Positions 52,663-62,106 of a stretch of DNA of 64,000 bases are shown one piece after another. The first letter of the stretch is position 1. Every line of letters starts with the position of its first letter. The position numbers were made by a program, and so were the translations under genes. The notes beneath the pieces are model-generated. The model worked only from the letters and a program-made list of their open reading frames with translations. It was not told the origin of the DNA and did no database searches. This DNA comes from Macrothele yani. Its lineage: Eukaryota > Arthropoda > Arachnida > Araneae > Macrothelidae. Location of the stretch: NCBI GenBank assembly GCA_039090855.1, contig CM077011.1:40629501-40693500 (forward strand). The letters are read 5' to 3'.

Positions 52663-53204
52663 ACTGCAGATGTCCTTGCCGATGGACCTGGGCTAACATG
52701 GGCGTCTTGACGCAGCGTCGACCCCATGCGTAACAGGGTTCGCTACACTGTTACCAGAGACACGTAACTGGGAGCCCCAGCGGTCATTTGCTTGCTCAAT
52801 TGCTGCACTGTTGCGCGTCGATTGCCCTTTACCAGTCGACGGAAGCGACGTTCTCCTCTGACGTTGATTGCCTTTGGGCCTTCACATTTATGACGTCTAG
52901 GGGTTCTCGGTGTGTCGGCAGTCCATTCTTGGTACACCTTTACTACAGCACCACAACAACAGCCCACAAAGTCCGCTGTTTCTGTTGCTTCCACCCTTGG
53001 CGCGGTAGCCGATGGTGATTCCTTTTTGAACGTCCGTCAAATCAGTACCGCTCTCCATTGTGCTTACGTAATGCACTATAGCTCATCTATCCTGGCCTGC
53101 CGCTTGTATCTCCGTGGAGTCGACCTTGTGACGTTCTATGTGACACGCTTGAGCGGGTACACGGTGATTCCGGGGTGGTCATATTATTCCGATACGACCG
53201 TGTA

Positions 53205-53410
53205 TGTTTGTATCGCTTCATACTTGTAAGGTGTGTATCCAAAATTTTATTATACCATAGAGTTTGGCATAATTGGTTAATTACTCTCTGAACTTCTGGT
53301 TTCTTGTTTTGAGCCTAACTATTGACGGTCATTCCATATTACTTTAAATTTTTGTTTTGACATCATCTCGCCCTTGGCATAATTTAGGATTAACAAATTA
53401 GATGCCTTGT
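53205..53410. other. Short spacer
   Basis: AT-rich, no feature recognised. Confidence 0.4.
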
Positions 53411-53467
53411 GACGTACCTGCCAGCAGGACGCACACGACATAAAGGCAGATAGGAATCAGAATAAAA

Positions 53468-53539
53468 GTCTGCGTAGCTCAGTTGGTAGAGCGACTTGTT
53501 CCGGAATAAGCGGCCTCGGGTTCGAATCCCGGCGTAGAC
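53468..53539 (+). repeat. tRNA-like unit (GTCTGCG type)
   Basis: Acceptor arms GTCTGCG/CGTAGAC pair fully (one G-T). D-arm TAGCTCAGTTGGTAGAGC and T-arm TCGGGTTCGAATCCCGG are well formed, and A and B boxes are near consensus. The anticodon arm pairs as CTTGT/ATAAG with loop TCCGGA, six nucleotides instead of seven. Compared with the GTCCGCG type the 4:69 pair changed from C-G to T-A on both sides. Confidence 0.82.
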
Positions 53540-53889
53540 CAAAAATGACGGAGAAATTTACTTCGTTATAATGGTGCCCGAACTATCCGGATGACCCGGC
53601 CGTTCAAAATCTCGCATTGGTGTGATGTTATTTCCACACCGCGAGACAGGAAAAATCAGATAATTCCTTCTCCAGCGCTTCGAAAAATAAAAATGTGTGA
53701 TGTTGCATTCCACACAGCAGATTGACTGGGAGTTCTCAAGTGCACCTTCTACAGTGGATGGCTGCCTGCAACGATTCATGGTCACGGCTGACCCGTGGGG
53801 CATGCCCTCGGCCCTCTTTCGGGGGGAGATGTGACGTACCTGCCAGCAGGACGCACACGACATAAAGGCAGATAGGAATCAGAATAAAC

Positions 53890-53961
53890 GTCTGCGTAGC
53901 TCAGTTGGTAGAGCGACTTGTTCCGGAATAAGCGGCCTCGGGTTCGAATCCCGGCGTAGAC
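53890..53961 (+). repeat. tRNA-like unit (GTCTGCG type), second copy
   Basis: Identical in sequence and predicted fold to 53468-53539, 422 bp downstream. Confidence 0.82.
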
Positions 53962-53999
53962 CAAAAATGACGGAGAAATTTACTTCGTTATAGCCTGTA

Positions 54000-54500
54000 C
54001 TGGTCTGAATGCGGAACGCCCCGCGCGGCTCAGAATTTTCAGTTTAACGAGCGACCCGGTTCGTTTCATACTTTTTTCTCAAGTGTTCTCTGCTACTTAT
54101 GCAAATAACCGAAGGTTTCCTCTAGAGCTGGGGTTTCAATTTGGGGCCCGTGTGACGTCCACGAAGTAAATTCTAAAATGGAAAAAAAATATACATTTTT
54201 GAAACGTAAAACTGAATATCCAGGTGCTTTGGGTAAATGGACTTTGAATTCCCAAATCTGCTATGGGCTACGCTGCGGTAAATTATGTAACTGAAATTTT
54301 TAAAGACTATTAAAAAATGTAGGCATACCAGGCACCTATTTCGTAGTGTTTTGTGACATAGATGTCACGTTAAGTGTATCTTTACTTTTTCCGAAAGTTA
54401 AATTTTAGAATTCAACACCCCGACGAAATAATCGATATTCATAATAAACACAAGCAGTTTGTGATGTACTATAGAGGTAAAGCACGGGTCAATACGACAA
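54000..54500. other. Spacer, no gene recognised
   Basis: AT-rich; no frame or repeat of note. Confidence 0.4.
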
Positions 54501-54514
54501 ATCTGCAGCAAATA

Positions 54515-54860
54515 CATTCCGTCCGGGTAGCTTAGTTGGGAGAGCAACTTACTGCGGAGTGAGGGGGCGAGAACAAATTTGTGTTTCCACATTGGCACCG
54601 GAACTTAAAAATAGATCTGGCCATTGGGTTTTTCGAAAAATGTGTGATGTTTATTTCACACATCGTCTAGAATGAATGAAAATTCGTTCTTCGCTTGAAA
54701 AAAAAATTAACAGGGTGATGATGTGACGTACTACAGAGGTAAAGCACATGTCAAGACTACAAATCTACAGCGATACATTCTGTCAGTGTAGCTTAGTTGG
54801 GAGAGCAACTTACTTCGGAGTGAGGGAGCGTGGTTTCGATATCTTCACGAACAAATTTGT
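54515..54860 (+). repeat. Two diverged tRNA-like SINE heads in tandem
   Basis: At about 54520-54595 and 54775-54845: GGGTAGCTTAGTTGGGAGAG and GTGTAGCTTAGTTGGGAGAG, each with AACTTACT(G/T)CGGAGTGAGG. The first lacks a B-box; the second has GTGGTTTCGATATCTTCAC. The body between (TTTCGAAAAATGTGTGATGT, CACACATCGTCTAGAATGAA) matches the SINE5 and 63-bp repeat vocabulary. Spacing ~257 bp. Confidence 0.65.
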
Positions 54861-55388
54861 GTTTTCACAAGTTTTTCTCTTCTCTTTCATATTACGCGAG
54901 AGTCTTACAATGTTTTCTCATGTGTCCTATCTCTGGGAAAATAAAGGTGCTCTACTGAACTGAACTACCTTAGCAGTAAAAGGAATGTAATGCAGAGAGA
55001 CGTGCCATTTCTCGTAGGAATTCCTCCTACAGATGAAGTTTGGACCTGATTACATACTCCCATTACATGTATAAATGCTTTTATTTTTACATGTATAAAT
55101 GATTTTATTCTTCCCCTTTTATGAACAAAGGACTCTGTAAAAAAAAAACTGGTGTAAATTCATGGAAAATTTCTTAAAATAATGTGCAGCAAAGTTACCG
55201 GTAGGTATCGGACTTTTAATGTAATTTCCGTTTTTAAAAGTTCCTAACTTCCTTATCTCCATAGATTTTTCGCAGTCAGTAATTCCGTTTATTTCAGAAA
55301 AGCCCGTTTAAAGTTTTCCCGTATTTATACGGAAATTTAGCAAAATCGAAGACCCTGAATTTTTCAGGCCTTACACCCGATAATCCTT
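54861..55388. other. AT-rich spacer
   Basis: Contains a partly duplicated ACATGTATAAATG(C/A)TTTTAT at 55067-55105. No gene. Confidence 0.4.
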
Positions 55389-55472
55389 TCGCAGCGCTGG
55401 GGATCGAACCGAAGTCGTTTGTGTTGGTTCAAAAAATAAGGCGCTTTTTAACCACTGAGCCAGAAAGACCCA
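55389..55472 (-). repeat. tRNA-like SINE head (another family)
   Basis: The reverse complement reads GGTCTTTCTGGCTCAGTGGT (A-box TGGCTCAGTGGTTAAAAAGC) and CTTCGGTTCGATCCCCAGC (B-box). A long variable region separates them, as in Ser/Leu-type tRNAs or their SINE derivatives. Only one copy is seen. Confidence 0.55.
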
Positions 55473-55784
55473 GATATCTGAATCACGTTTATGGTAAAAC
55501 TAATTGCACGATGATGATTTTTCTTTTTTGGCATTTATACGAGTGATTTGGTCACTTTGTTTTCTTTTATGGCTTGTTATTTTTTGAATAGGTTTGTAAT
55601 ACTTTTAGTTCTTCTGTACGAGAGATTATCACCAATTAAATATTTTTTTCATCGTGATCATTCGAAACAACAGAATGCTTTAGAACTTGAGATCCTGATA
55701 ATGACTTTCAATTATCTTTAAGAAAAGGTGAGATGTATTATTTTTTAGTATTGTTTCACAAAACTCCTGAGTATAAAAATTACC
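55473..55784. other. AT-rich spacer
   Basis: No feature recognised. Confidence 0.4.
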
Positions 55785-56033
55785 CTTGATAGCTATAATC
55801 TTCTTCTTCTTCCACCCCTTTTTACAGCCAATTGAGGCAATGGGTTTCCTTCATCTTCTTCCAAATGTTCCTGCCTTGGGCTTTTCTATTCCACAGCTTT
55901 CCTACAGTTTTGTTTATATAGTCCATACATCTTCCCTCTGGTTTTCGTGCTCTTCTCTTTCCTTTATGTGGTCTCTATTATGTTACTATTTTAGTCCATC
56001 AAGTATTTTCAATTCTGTAACGTACTTGGAGAT
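55785..56033 (-). pseudogene. LINE reverse transcriptase C-terminal fragment, part 2
   Basis: The minus strand reads RRARKPEGRCMDYINKTVGK and LWNRKAQGRNIWKKMKETHC then LNWL and a stop. This has the layout of the RTE-type C-terminus (RPRGRWxDxI...W...A.DR..W). It is very diverged from the RTE copies at 21-38 kb, so it is an older or different LINE. Its upstream part is at 56840-57180, on the other side of the tRNA-like array. Confidence 0.6.
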
Positions 56034-56093
56034 GTGACGTACCTGCCAGAAGGACGCACACGACATAAAGGCAGATAGGAATTAGAATAAAAC

Positions 56094-56165
56094 GTCCGCG
56101 TAGCTCAATTGGTAGAGTGACTTATTCCGGAATGAGGGGATCCGGGTTCGAATCCTGTCGTGGAC
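56094..56165 (+). repeat. tRNA-like unit (GTCCGCG type)
   Basis: Acceptor GTCCGCG/CGTGGAC, D-arm TAGCTCAATTGGTAGAGT, T-arm CCGGGTTCGAATCCTGT with one mispair at the last base. The anticodon arm CTTAT/ATGAG closes a 6-nt TCCGGA loop. Confidence 0.8.
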
Positions 56166-56415
56166 AGAAATGACGGAGAAATTTACTTCGTTATAATGGC
56201 GCCCGAACTATCCGGATGACCCGACCGTTCAAAATCTCGCAATGGTGTGATGTTATTTCCACACCGCGAGATAGGAAAAATAAGAGAATCCCTTCTCCAG
56301 AACTTCGAAAAAAATAATAATAATAAGGGGAAGATGATGTAACGTACCAGGAGATGTGACGTACCTGCCAGAAGGACGCACACGACATAAAGGCAGATAG
56401 GAATCAAAATAAAAC

Positions 56416-56487
56416 GTCCGCGTAGCTCAATTGGTAGAGTGGCTTATTCCGCAATGAGGGGATCCGGGTTCGAATCCTGGCGTGGAC
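56416..56487 (+). repeat. tRNA-like unit (GTCCGCG type), second of three
   Basis: As 56094-56165 but with an intact T-arm (CCGGGTTCGAATCCTGG). The anticodon-loop region reads TCCGCA instead of TCCGGA. Confidence 0.8.
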
Positions 56488-56740
56488 AGAAATGACGGAG
56501 AAATTTACTTCGTTATAATGGCGCCCGAACTATCCGGAAGACCCGACCGTTCAAAATCTCGCAATGGTGTGATGTTATTTCCACACCGCGAGATAGGAAA
56601 AATAAGAGAATCCCTTCTCCAGCACTTCGATAAAAAAAATAATAATAATAAGGGGGAGATGATGTAACGTACCCGGAGATGTGACGTACCTGCCAGAAGG
56701 ACGCACACGACATAAAGGCAGATAGGAATCAGAATAAAAC

Positions 56741-56812
56741 GTCCGCGTAGCTCAATTGGTAGAGTGACTTATTCCGGAATGAGGGGATCCGGGTTCGAAT
56801 CCTGGCGTGGAC
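56741..56812 (+). repeat. tRNA-like unit (GTCCGCG type), third of three
   Basis: Fully paired acceptor and T-arm, 6-nt TCCGGA loop, same flanks. Identical to the minus-strand copies at 38962 and 39371 in the tRNA-like part as far as I can compare by eye. Confidence 0.82.
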
Positions 56813-56839
56813 AGAAATGACGGAGAAATTTACTTCGTT

Positions 56840-57180
56840 ATAATTCTTGCTATATGGCCAGCCCATTTCCATTTTACATTACATTTCTTTTCACCTATGT
56901 CTAAAGATTTTGTTCTGGACCTTATATCTGTATTTCTTATTTTATCTTATAACCTTATATTCAGTAGAGATCTTTCCGTTTTACGTTATTCCCGCTGCAA
57001 CTTATCCGAGATACTCTTTTAGATAGGCCACGTTTCAGCGCCATATATCATACTGGGTATTGATTTAAAAGTCTTGCTCTGTTTACTAACTTTGTTTTAC
57101 TACATAGAATCTTCTTTAACTTCCTGAAAGCTGTCCAACCCATTTTTACTCTTCGGTCAATTTTTTCCACGATTCCCTGT
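56840..57180 (-). pseudogene. LINE reverse transcriptase C-terminal fragment, part 1
   Basis: The minus strand reads RIVEKIDRRVKMGWTAFRKL (the IxRRIxxGWxAFGKL block after the RT core), then degraded sequence leading to KWKWAGHIA-like residues at the array junction. Together with 55785-56033 it forms one old LINE 3' region. Many stops. Confidence 0.6.
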
Positions 57181-57199
57181 TTCTTTGTGATAATTATTA

Positions 57200-58474
57200 G
57201 GTATACAAATAAGTTTTAAAGCGTTTAAAGACAATGCAACATGTAATTTGCAAAAAAAAAAAAAACAATACCTTTACAAATCAAAATTTGCGACGTCATT
57301 ATCTATCGCCTTACGCAATCGGTCGGGCAGCTGACGGATTTCAGCCATGAAGAATACTTCGCCGTGTGACGCGATGAAGTCGTCAAACCAATTTTGCACT
57401 TCGTCACATGTCCGGAACAGTACAGCAGACAAACCATGTTGCATCGATCGGAACAAATGATAGTCTCAAGGGGCTGTGTCAGGGCTATACGCCGGGTGCT
57501 CCAAAACTTCCCAGCCAAGCGTCAATAACGTTTCCTTGACCGATTTCGTGACATGTGGCCTAGCGATATCATGAGGTAATTCCACGGGACGCAATCCTTT
57601 GCCTGTGAATGGAGGTTTTCGGCCGATTTCTTGGTTCAATCGCAGCAATTGTTTCTGGTAGCGACCAGCAGTAACAGTTTGACCATGTTCCAATAGTTCA
57701 AATAAGAGCACACCCTTCATATCCTACCAGATGCACAGAAGAACTTTCTTGGAGTGAATATTGCGTTTGGGTGTCGCAGTCGTTGCTTCACCCGGGTCTA
57801 CCCAGGGTTTCTTTCGTTTGGGATTGTCGTACCATATCCACTTTTCATCACCCGTAACGATTTTCCACAGGAAGGATTTTCTGTGTTGTTTATTCAACAG
57901 ATTCAAACACTTCATGACACGCTCATCCTTGTTCCTCTGGCTCAGGTTATATGGAATCAATTTTCCTTCTTTCTGAATCTTTCCCATTGCGCGCAAACGA
58001 TTGGGCATGGTTTGTTGAGTTACCCTCAGGTGTTCAGCAAATTCTTTTTACGTTTGAAACGAATCTTCATCCAGCAATGCTTGCAGTTCCTCATGTGCAA
58101 CCTTCTGCGGGGCGCCGCTACGTTCTCGATCGCTAACATCAAAATCACCGGCTTTAAACAGTCTAAACCAAAACTCAACCGTGCTTTTCGATAGAATTCT
58201 CTCCCCCAGAACAGAATAGATCAATGCACATGCATTATGCAGCACTTTGTCTTTGATGAAATTCGTGATGATTGCACTATGTAATAAATGCAGTATCGCT
58301 TGCCATTTTCCCTCTACCGATGTGCAAGTGCGTTTGACTGTTGGGCAAACTGCTATGTCACATTTTATACTGTGGACCAGTTACGGTGACATGACAACAA
58401 CGCGGAGGAATGTCGGATATGTAAATTTGCGGCTTATACGTCTAACAAAAAACGCTTTAAAACTTATTTGTACT
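57200..58474 (-). mobile_element. Mariner C, copy 3 (near full-length)
   Basis: Left end GGTATACAAATAAGTTTTAA preceded by TA (57198-57199). The right end, in reverse complement, is AAGTACAAATAAGTTTTAAA, more degraded. Length ~1275 bp, same order as copy 1. Confidence 0.9.
57274..58300 (-). pseudogene. Mariner C transposase, copy 3, frameshifted
   Basis: The minus strand reads STVEFWFRLFKAGDFDVSDR and RSGAPQKVAHEELQALLDED (helix-turn-helix and linker), LIPYNLSQRNKDERVMKCLN, then KIVTGDEKWIWYDNPKRKKP with the first aspartate intact, unlike copy 1. A frame change near 57722 follows. The next frame has KGVLLFELLEHGQTVTAGRY and an altered HDIARPHVTKSVKETL (second aspartate), the third YSPDTAP then TIICSDRCNM in a different frame from LFRSMQHGLS. 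It ends VANFDL at 57274. Several frameshifts. Confidence 0.88.
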
Positions 58475-58662
58475 TATACATATTCAATTTCTTTGTCATG
58501 CATTCTAATATTTTCTTGTGCTTCGCTATTATCAAGTTGGTTTGACATTATTTTGGTTTTATCAATATAGCTATAATAGCTTTATCTTAAGGGGTCCAAA
58601 GATTTATGCATAAACATCGTACAGTAATTTCAGTACGCGATTTCTTACAGTAACACAATATA

Positions 58663-60072
58663 CACTGCTGGCCACCCAAAATGCAACACAAGAAGGAAGC
58701 ATCCGATTGGCCTGAAATTCGCCACATGCGTCGCCCGCGAGAGGGCATGCAAATGATAAGCATTGCAGAGCATATGCAAATCATGTACGCCCGGCACCCC
58801 ACCGAGAAGCACTATAAGAAGGGTGCACAGAAGGCGGGGTGTGAGTAGTGGAAGCGTGTTGTGCTGCCGGACCTGTGCGTGCGAAGATTCCTGATGCATC
58901 GTTGCAGAATACGGCAGTCATTCGAGCAAGTTTCGGAGTTCGACAGAGGACGAATAGCGGCTTATCGCGAAAGCGATTTACCGTACCGAGACATCGGCGC
59001 CCGTGTGGGACGACATCCAGCCACAGTGAGGCGAGTATGGATTCGGTGGGTGCAGGAAGGACGGACGGACCTACGTGAGCATTTGCCACAGCCGCGGCAC
59101 ACCACCGAACGAGAGGACTGGCATGTTGTACGGCGGGCATTGACGGCTCACACCGCCACATCCCGAACGTTAGCGCAGGAATTAGTGTGTGTTGCGCAAC
59201 AACCTGTGTCAGCACGTACCGTTCGACGTCGTCTGCAGGAGTGGGGACATGTCAGACGGCGCCCCCATTGCTCCGATTACCATTGACATTACACCACCGG
59301 CGAGTGCGGCGGCAGTGGGACGTTGAGCGTCACACCTGGACTACGGAATGACACGACATTGTCTTATCCGATGAATCCCGCTTCTGCCTGCAACACCACG
59401 ATGGTCGGATCCGCGTGTGGCTACACCGCGGCGATAGACTGTATTATGCCTGCATTATGCATCACCATACCGGTCCGCCGCCTGGCGTTATGGTTTAGGG
59501 TGCAATTGGATATGGCTCCCCCACTCCTCTGGTACGCATTGCCAGTACACTCAACAGCCACCGCTACATCTCCGACTTTTTGGAGCCTGTAGTCCTCCCT
59601 TACCTGCAGGACCTGCCAGCGGTCACGTTTCAACAGGACAATGCGCGTCCGCACGTGGAACGCATCGTGCAACAATTTTTCACAGCTCAACAGGTGTCAC
59701 TGCTGCCGTGGCCTGCCTGTTCTCCCGATATGTCGCCCATCGAACACGTCTGATCGCTGATTAGCAACCGAGTGGCCCGAGAAGCACCACCCGCGGCTAC
59801 GCCTGATGAACTGTGGCAACGTGTGGAAACAGCCTGGACCGAAATACCCCAAGCCCACATCCAAAGCCTCTTTCGTTTGATGTCGCGGCGTGTAGCGGCC
59901 GTTATTGCCAGCCATGAGGGCCACACGAACTATTGATGTCTGCGTGTTCCGCTGGTCGCACGGGCCTGTGAGCTCAATCGTTTCATCTCTGTATCTGTTG
60001 TTATGTGTCCAGTAAATCTGGCTTTGCTATCTCGTGTCCTTCTTGGTGTTGCATTTTGGGTGGCAAGCAGTG
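58663..60072 (+). mobile_element. Tc1-like family G (full length)
   Basis: Ends CACTGCTGGCCACCCAAAAT on the left and, in reverse complement, CACTGCTTGCCACCCAAAAT on the right, both continuing GCAACAC. TA at 58661-58662 and 60073-60074. Length 1410 bp. Confidence 0.93.
58894..59936 (+). pseudogene. Tc1 family G transposase, frameshift and stops
   Basis: ATG at 58894: MHRCRIRQSFEQVSEFDRGR, YRDIGARVGRHPATVRRVWI (first helix-turn-helix), HTTEREDWHVVRRAL and QPVSARTVRRRLQEWG (second). The frame ends at 59286. In another frame come IVLSDESRFCLQHHDGRIRV (first aspartate), VTFQQDNARPHVERIVQQFF (second) and PWPACSPDMSPIEHV, where the next codon is a stop (TGA for the usual TGG). It ends ASHEGHTNY at 59934-59936. 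One frameshift and two tryptophan-to-stop changes; otherwise well preserved. Confidence 0.92.
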
Positions 60073-60334
60073 TATAATGGCTGGTGCATAAAATGGGGGA
60101 GAGGTGAAGAAATATCATTGTGTCCCAATAACCAAGCTTCCTGCTACATGCTATCCAGGACATCCGATCTCGCTTCACAACTTTAAAGTGAAATACTTCC
60201 GCAGACAACTGAAACTTAACAGTTAATCAAACTTCAAGTACTCCCACGAATAGCTCCTATAAGCTGAAATTTGTCGTCATATGGATACGCAGAAAGTGCG
60301 AACGGAGTATTTCTGGTAATATACGAAAGGATTT

Positions 60335-60492
60335 TTTTATTAGAGGTTTAACGACCGCCGTGGGCAACTCATGGGGATATAGCAGTCGCCCGTCCCTAAT
60401 TTAGGGCCACTGGTTCTAGGGAAGGGAGAGAGTCAGCGCCGTAAGACAAACACAACATCCGTTTCTCACCAGGATTCGAACCCGGATCCATC
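60335..60492 (-). repeat. SINE2, head-truncated minus-strand copy
   Basis: Poly-T, then GGTTTAACGACCGCCGTGGG, TCGCCCGTCCCTAATTTAGG, GCCGTAAGACAAACACAACA and B-box GGATTCGAACCCGG; the A-box half is missing after 60492. Confidence 0.85.
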
Positions 60493-60621
60493 TTGGGCGA
60501 ATTATCAGGAACTAAACGAAAGAAGTTGCTGAAAGGTTTCTGAAAATTCAGAATTTTCCGTTAACACATCTTAAAAACCGGAATTTACCGTCAATACATA
60601 GGTCGTTCAAAAAGTAACGAG

Positions 60622-60852
60622 CCGCCCCGGTGGCGCAGTGGTCTAAGCGATGGCCTCTGATCATTCGTCCGAACGGGGTCCGGGTTCGAATCCCGGTGAG
60701 GCATGGATGTTGTGTTTGTCTTACGGCACTGGTTCTCTCCCTTCCCTGGAACCAGTGACCCTAAATTAGGGACGGGTGACTGCTTATAGCCCATTGAGTT
60801 GCTCACGGTGGTCGTTAAAAATCCAATTAAAAAAAAAAAAAAAAAAAAAAAG
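60622..60852 (+). repeat. SINE2, full-length copy in the mariner D terminal repeat
   Basis: CCGCCCCGGTGGCGCAGTGG to a ~22-nt poly-A tail. A perfect 11-bp target duplication AAAGTAACGAG lies at 60611-60621 and 60853-60863, cutting the mariner terminal repeat. The SINE is therefore younger than the mariner. Confidence 0.96.
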
Positions 60853-60984
60853 AAAGTAACGAGACTGACGTCATAGCGCAGAAACAAACCCACGCAGAAA
60901 AATGCAGCTGCCTGAGTCCTGCAAGGTTAGTCACGTGACGACGCGTCGTTACAGCGCTCCGCTAATTCATTCGTGTAGTAGACG

Positions 60985-61694
60985 GCGTAGGGTTCAAACG
61001 TGTTTCTCTAAAAACAATATCGATTTAAAACTGGAGCAAAGGGCAGCGGTAAAATTGTGCGTGCGTTTGAATAAAACCGCCACAGAAACTCACGAAATGA
61101 TTAAAACAGCGTATAATGAAGATGTTTTGTCCCGTGCAAGAGTTTTTTCAGTGGCACAAGAAATTTGAGAACAATGAAACGTGTCTAGCAGATGATCCAC
61201 GCTCCGGCGTACCTTCGATATCGACTACGGAGATTAATGTCAATACCATCGAGACACTCTTGCATGAAAACTTCCGAATGACAATAGAGGAGGTTAAAAC
61301 AGTAAAGTGATACAGATGTCCGTTAGTTCTGTTGATGAAATTGTCAGAAACCAGTTGGGGTGTCGAAAAGTCGCTGCAAAGTGGATTCCCCACTTGCTCA
61401 CGGATGAACACAAGGCAAATCGTGCTATCGCTTGGCGCCAATGGAAGTACCGACTACGACGTGATGGCGCACCCTCTGTATTCACCAGACCTGGCGCCCT
61501 GTGACTTCCACCTTTTCCCTGAAGTGAAGAAACAATTTCGTGGGGGTCTGTTTGCATCAAACACTGAACTGAACAATGCTGTGATGGGTATCCTGAACAA
61601 TATGCCGAGTAAGGGCTTTTAAAACACCTTTCGGAATTGGATAGAAAAGCGGGATCCGTGCATTCATCTTTTTTTGGCAATAATTACCAATTAA
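60985..61694 (+). pseudogene. Mariner D transposase, internally deleted
   Basis: The plus strand reads LEQRAAVKLCVRLNKTATET, FQWHKKFENNETCLADDPRS (helix-turn-helix and linker), TIETLLHENFRMTIEEV, then SVSSVDEIVRNQLGCRKVAA and KWIPHLLTDEHKANRA. Right after this comes HPLYSPDLAPCDFHLFPEVK, the third catalytic block; the first two aspartates and the region between them are deleted. The tail is NWIEKRDPCIHLFLAIITN with a stop at 61692-61694. Confidence 0.88.
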
Positions 61695-61719
61695 GAGCGC
61701 TATTTACGTGCAAGTCTTT

Positions 61720-61811
61720 AATGACTTCGCAACCAGAAAGACCAAACTTCCCTCTAGGAAAGAAGCCAAGACCTTAGAGGTAAGTTTGGTCTTTCTGGTT
61801 GCGAAGTCATT
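61720..61811. repeat. Long near-perfect hairpin in the mariner D 3' region
   Basis: Left arm AATGACTTCGCAACCAGAAA then GACCAAACTT; the right arm mirrors it exactly for 30 bp, then CCTCTA after one mismatch. The loop is ~13-15 nt. The right arm matches sequence expected next to the element right end, so it probably arose by fold-back duplication. Confidence 0.85.
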
Positions 61812-62106
61812 TCGAAAGTATGTAAGCGCAAGTATGTTTACAGTATTACACTTCTTCCCCATATAAAATCTGTCTCGTTACGTTTTGAACGACCCTCGTA
61901 TAAGAAATGAATAGCGGAAAGGTTTCTGAAAATTCTAAATTTTCTTGTTGTACGAAAAAAACCCAGAAATTCAGGTTTCCGTCATTTCACCGAAAAGGTT
62001 GTATCAGAAATACGCTTCGTTAATTCACGAAATAAATCACGGAAAGTAGCTCGTGCATTTCAGAAACTTTTTATAGTGTAGCTTTTAAGCTTTCCAACCG
62101 TAGGTT

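Larger units (their letters stand above)
51349..53058 (-). pseudogene. Tc1 family F transposase, broken by frameshifts and a SINE
   Basis: ATG at 53058: MESGTDLTDVQKGITIGYRA, then shifted frames with CCGAVVKVYQEW and RRFRRLVKGNRRATVQQLSK (helix-turn-helix regions). The SINE at 52445-52662 lies in the region leading to DEPRFQLHRRGWRW (first catalytic block, with DEPRF for DESRF). Then MFSWYDLGQLVPLDESLNAN, VYQQYNAPCHVAKRVREWF, where the second aspartate is changed to tyrosine, and SPTSSIEHLWDHL (glutamate block). The C-terminal segment GLITKSMPRRLAAVIQAKGG ends YSHY at 51349-51351 and is repeated in the duplicated region. Confidence 0.88.
51317..53202 (-). mobile_element. Tc1-like family F with nested SINE2 and duplicated end
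   Basis: Ends CGCAGTCGTATCAGAATAAT on the left and, in reverse complement, CACGGTCGTATCGGAATAAT on the right. TA at 51315-51316 and 53203-53204. A second copy of the left end with its outer flank (GAAACGAAAACAAATACGCA) begins near 51757, so ~460 bp are tandemly duplicated. A SINE2 adds 218 bp. Without these the element would be about 1.2 kb. Confidence 0.85.
53411..53990 (+). repeat. Tandem pair of tRNA-like units, ~420-bp period
   Basis: The unit starts GTGACGTACCTGCCAGCAGG, then CACACGACATAAAGGCAGAT, the tRNA-like sequence, then ATGACGGAGAAATTTACTTC and a body with CCGGATGACCCGGCCGTTCA, TCTCGCATTGGTGTGATG and CAGTGGATGGCTGCCTGCAA. The second unit starts 419 bp later. The body ends in a GAAGCGCT/CTTCGAAAA block related to the 63-bp minisatellite. 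Confidence 0.88.
56034..56839 (+). repeat. Array of three tRNA-like units, 324-325-bp period
   Basis: GTGACGTACCTGCCAGAAGG starts at ~56034, 56358 and 56683, each followed by a tRNA-like sequence and a body with ATGACGGAGAAATTTACTTC, ACTATCCGGATGACCCGACC, CGCAATGGTGTGATG and GATAGGAAAAATAAGAGAAT. The units are nearly identical, so the tandem amplification is recent. The block splits an old LINE. Confidence 0.9.
60601..61898 (+). mobile_element. Mariner D with SINE2 inserted in its terminal repeat
   Basis: Left end GGTCGTTCAAAAAGTAACGA, continuing after the SINE with GACTGA. The right end, in reverse complement, is CGAGGGTCGTTCAAAACGTA then ACGAGACAG. TA at 60599-60600 and 61899-61900. Without the SINE the element is ~1.06 kb and internally deleted. 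Confidence 0.88.

Noticed and set aside
53468..53539. Functional tRNA-Arg(CCG) gene
   Set aside because: With standard numbering the anticodon stem does not pair; it pairs only with a 6-nt loop. The copies lie in tandem repeats. Treated as tRNA-like repeats.
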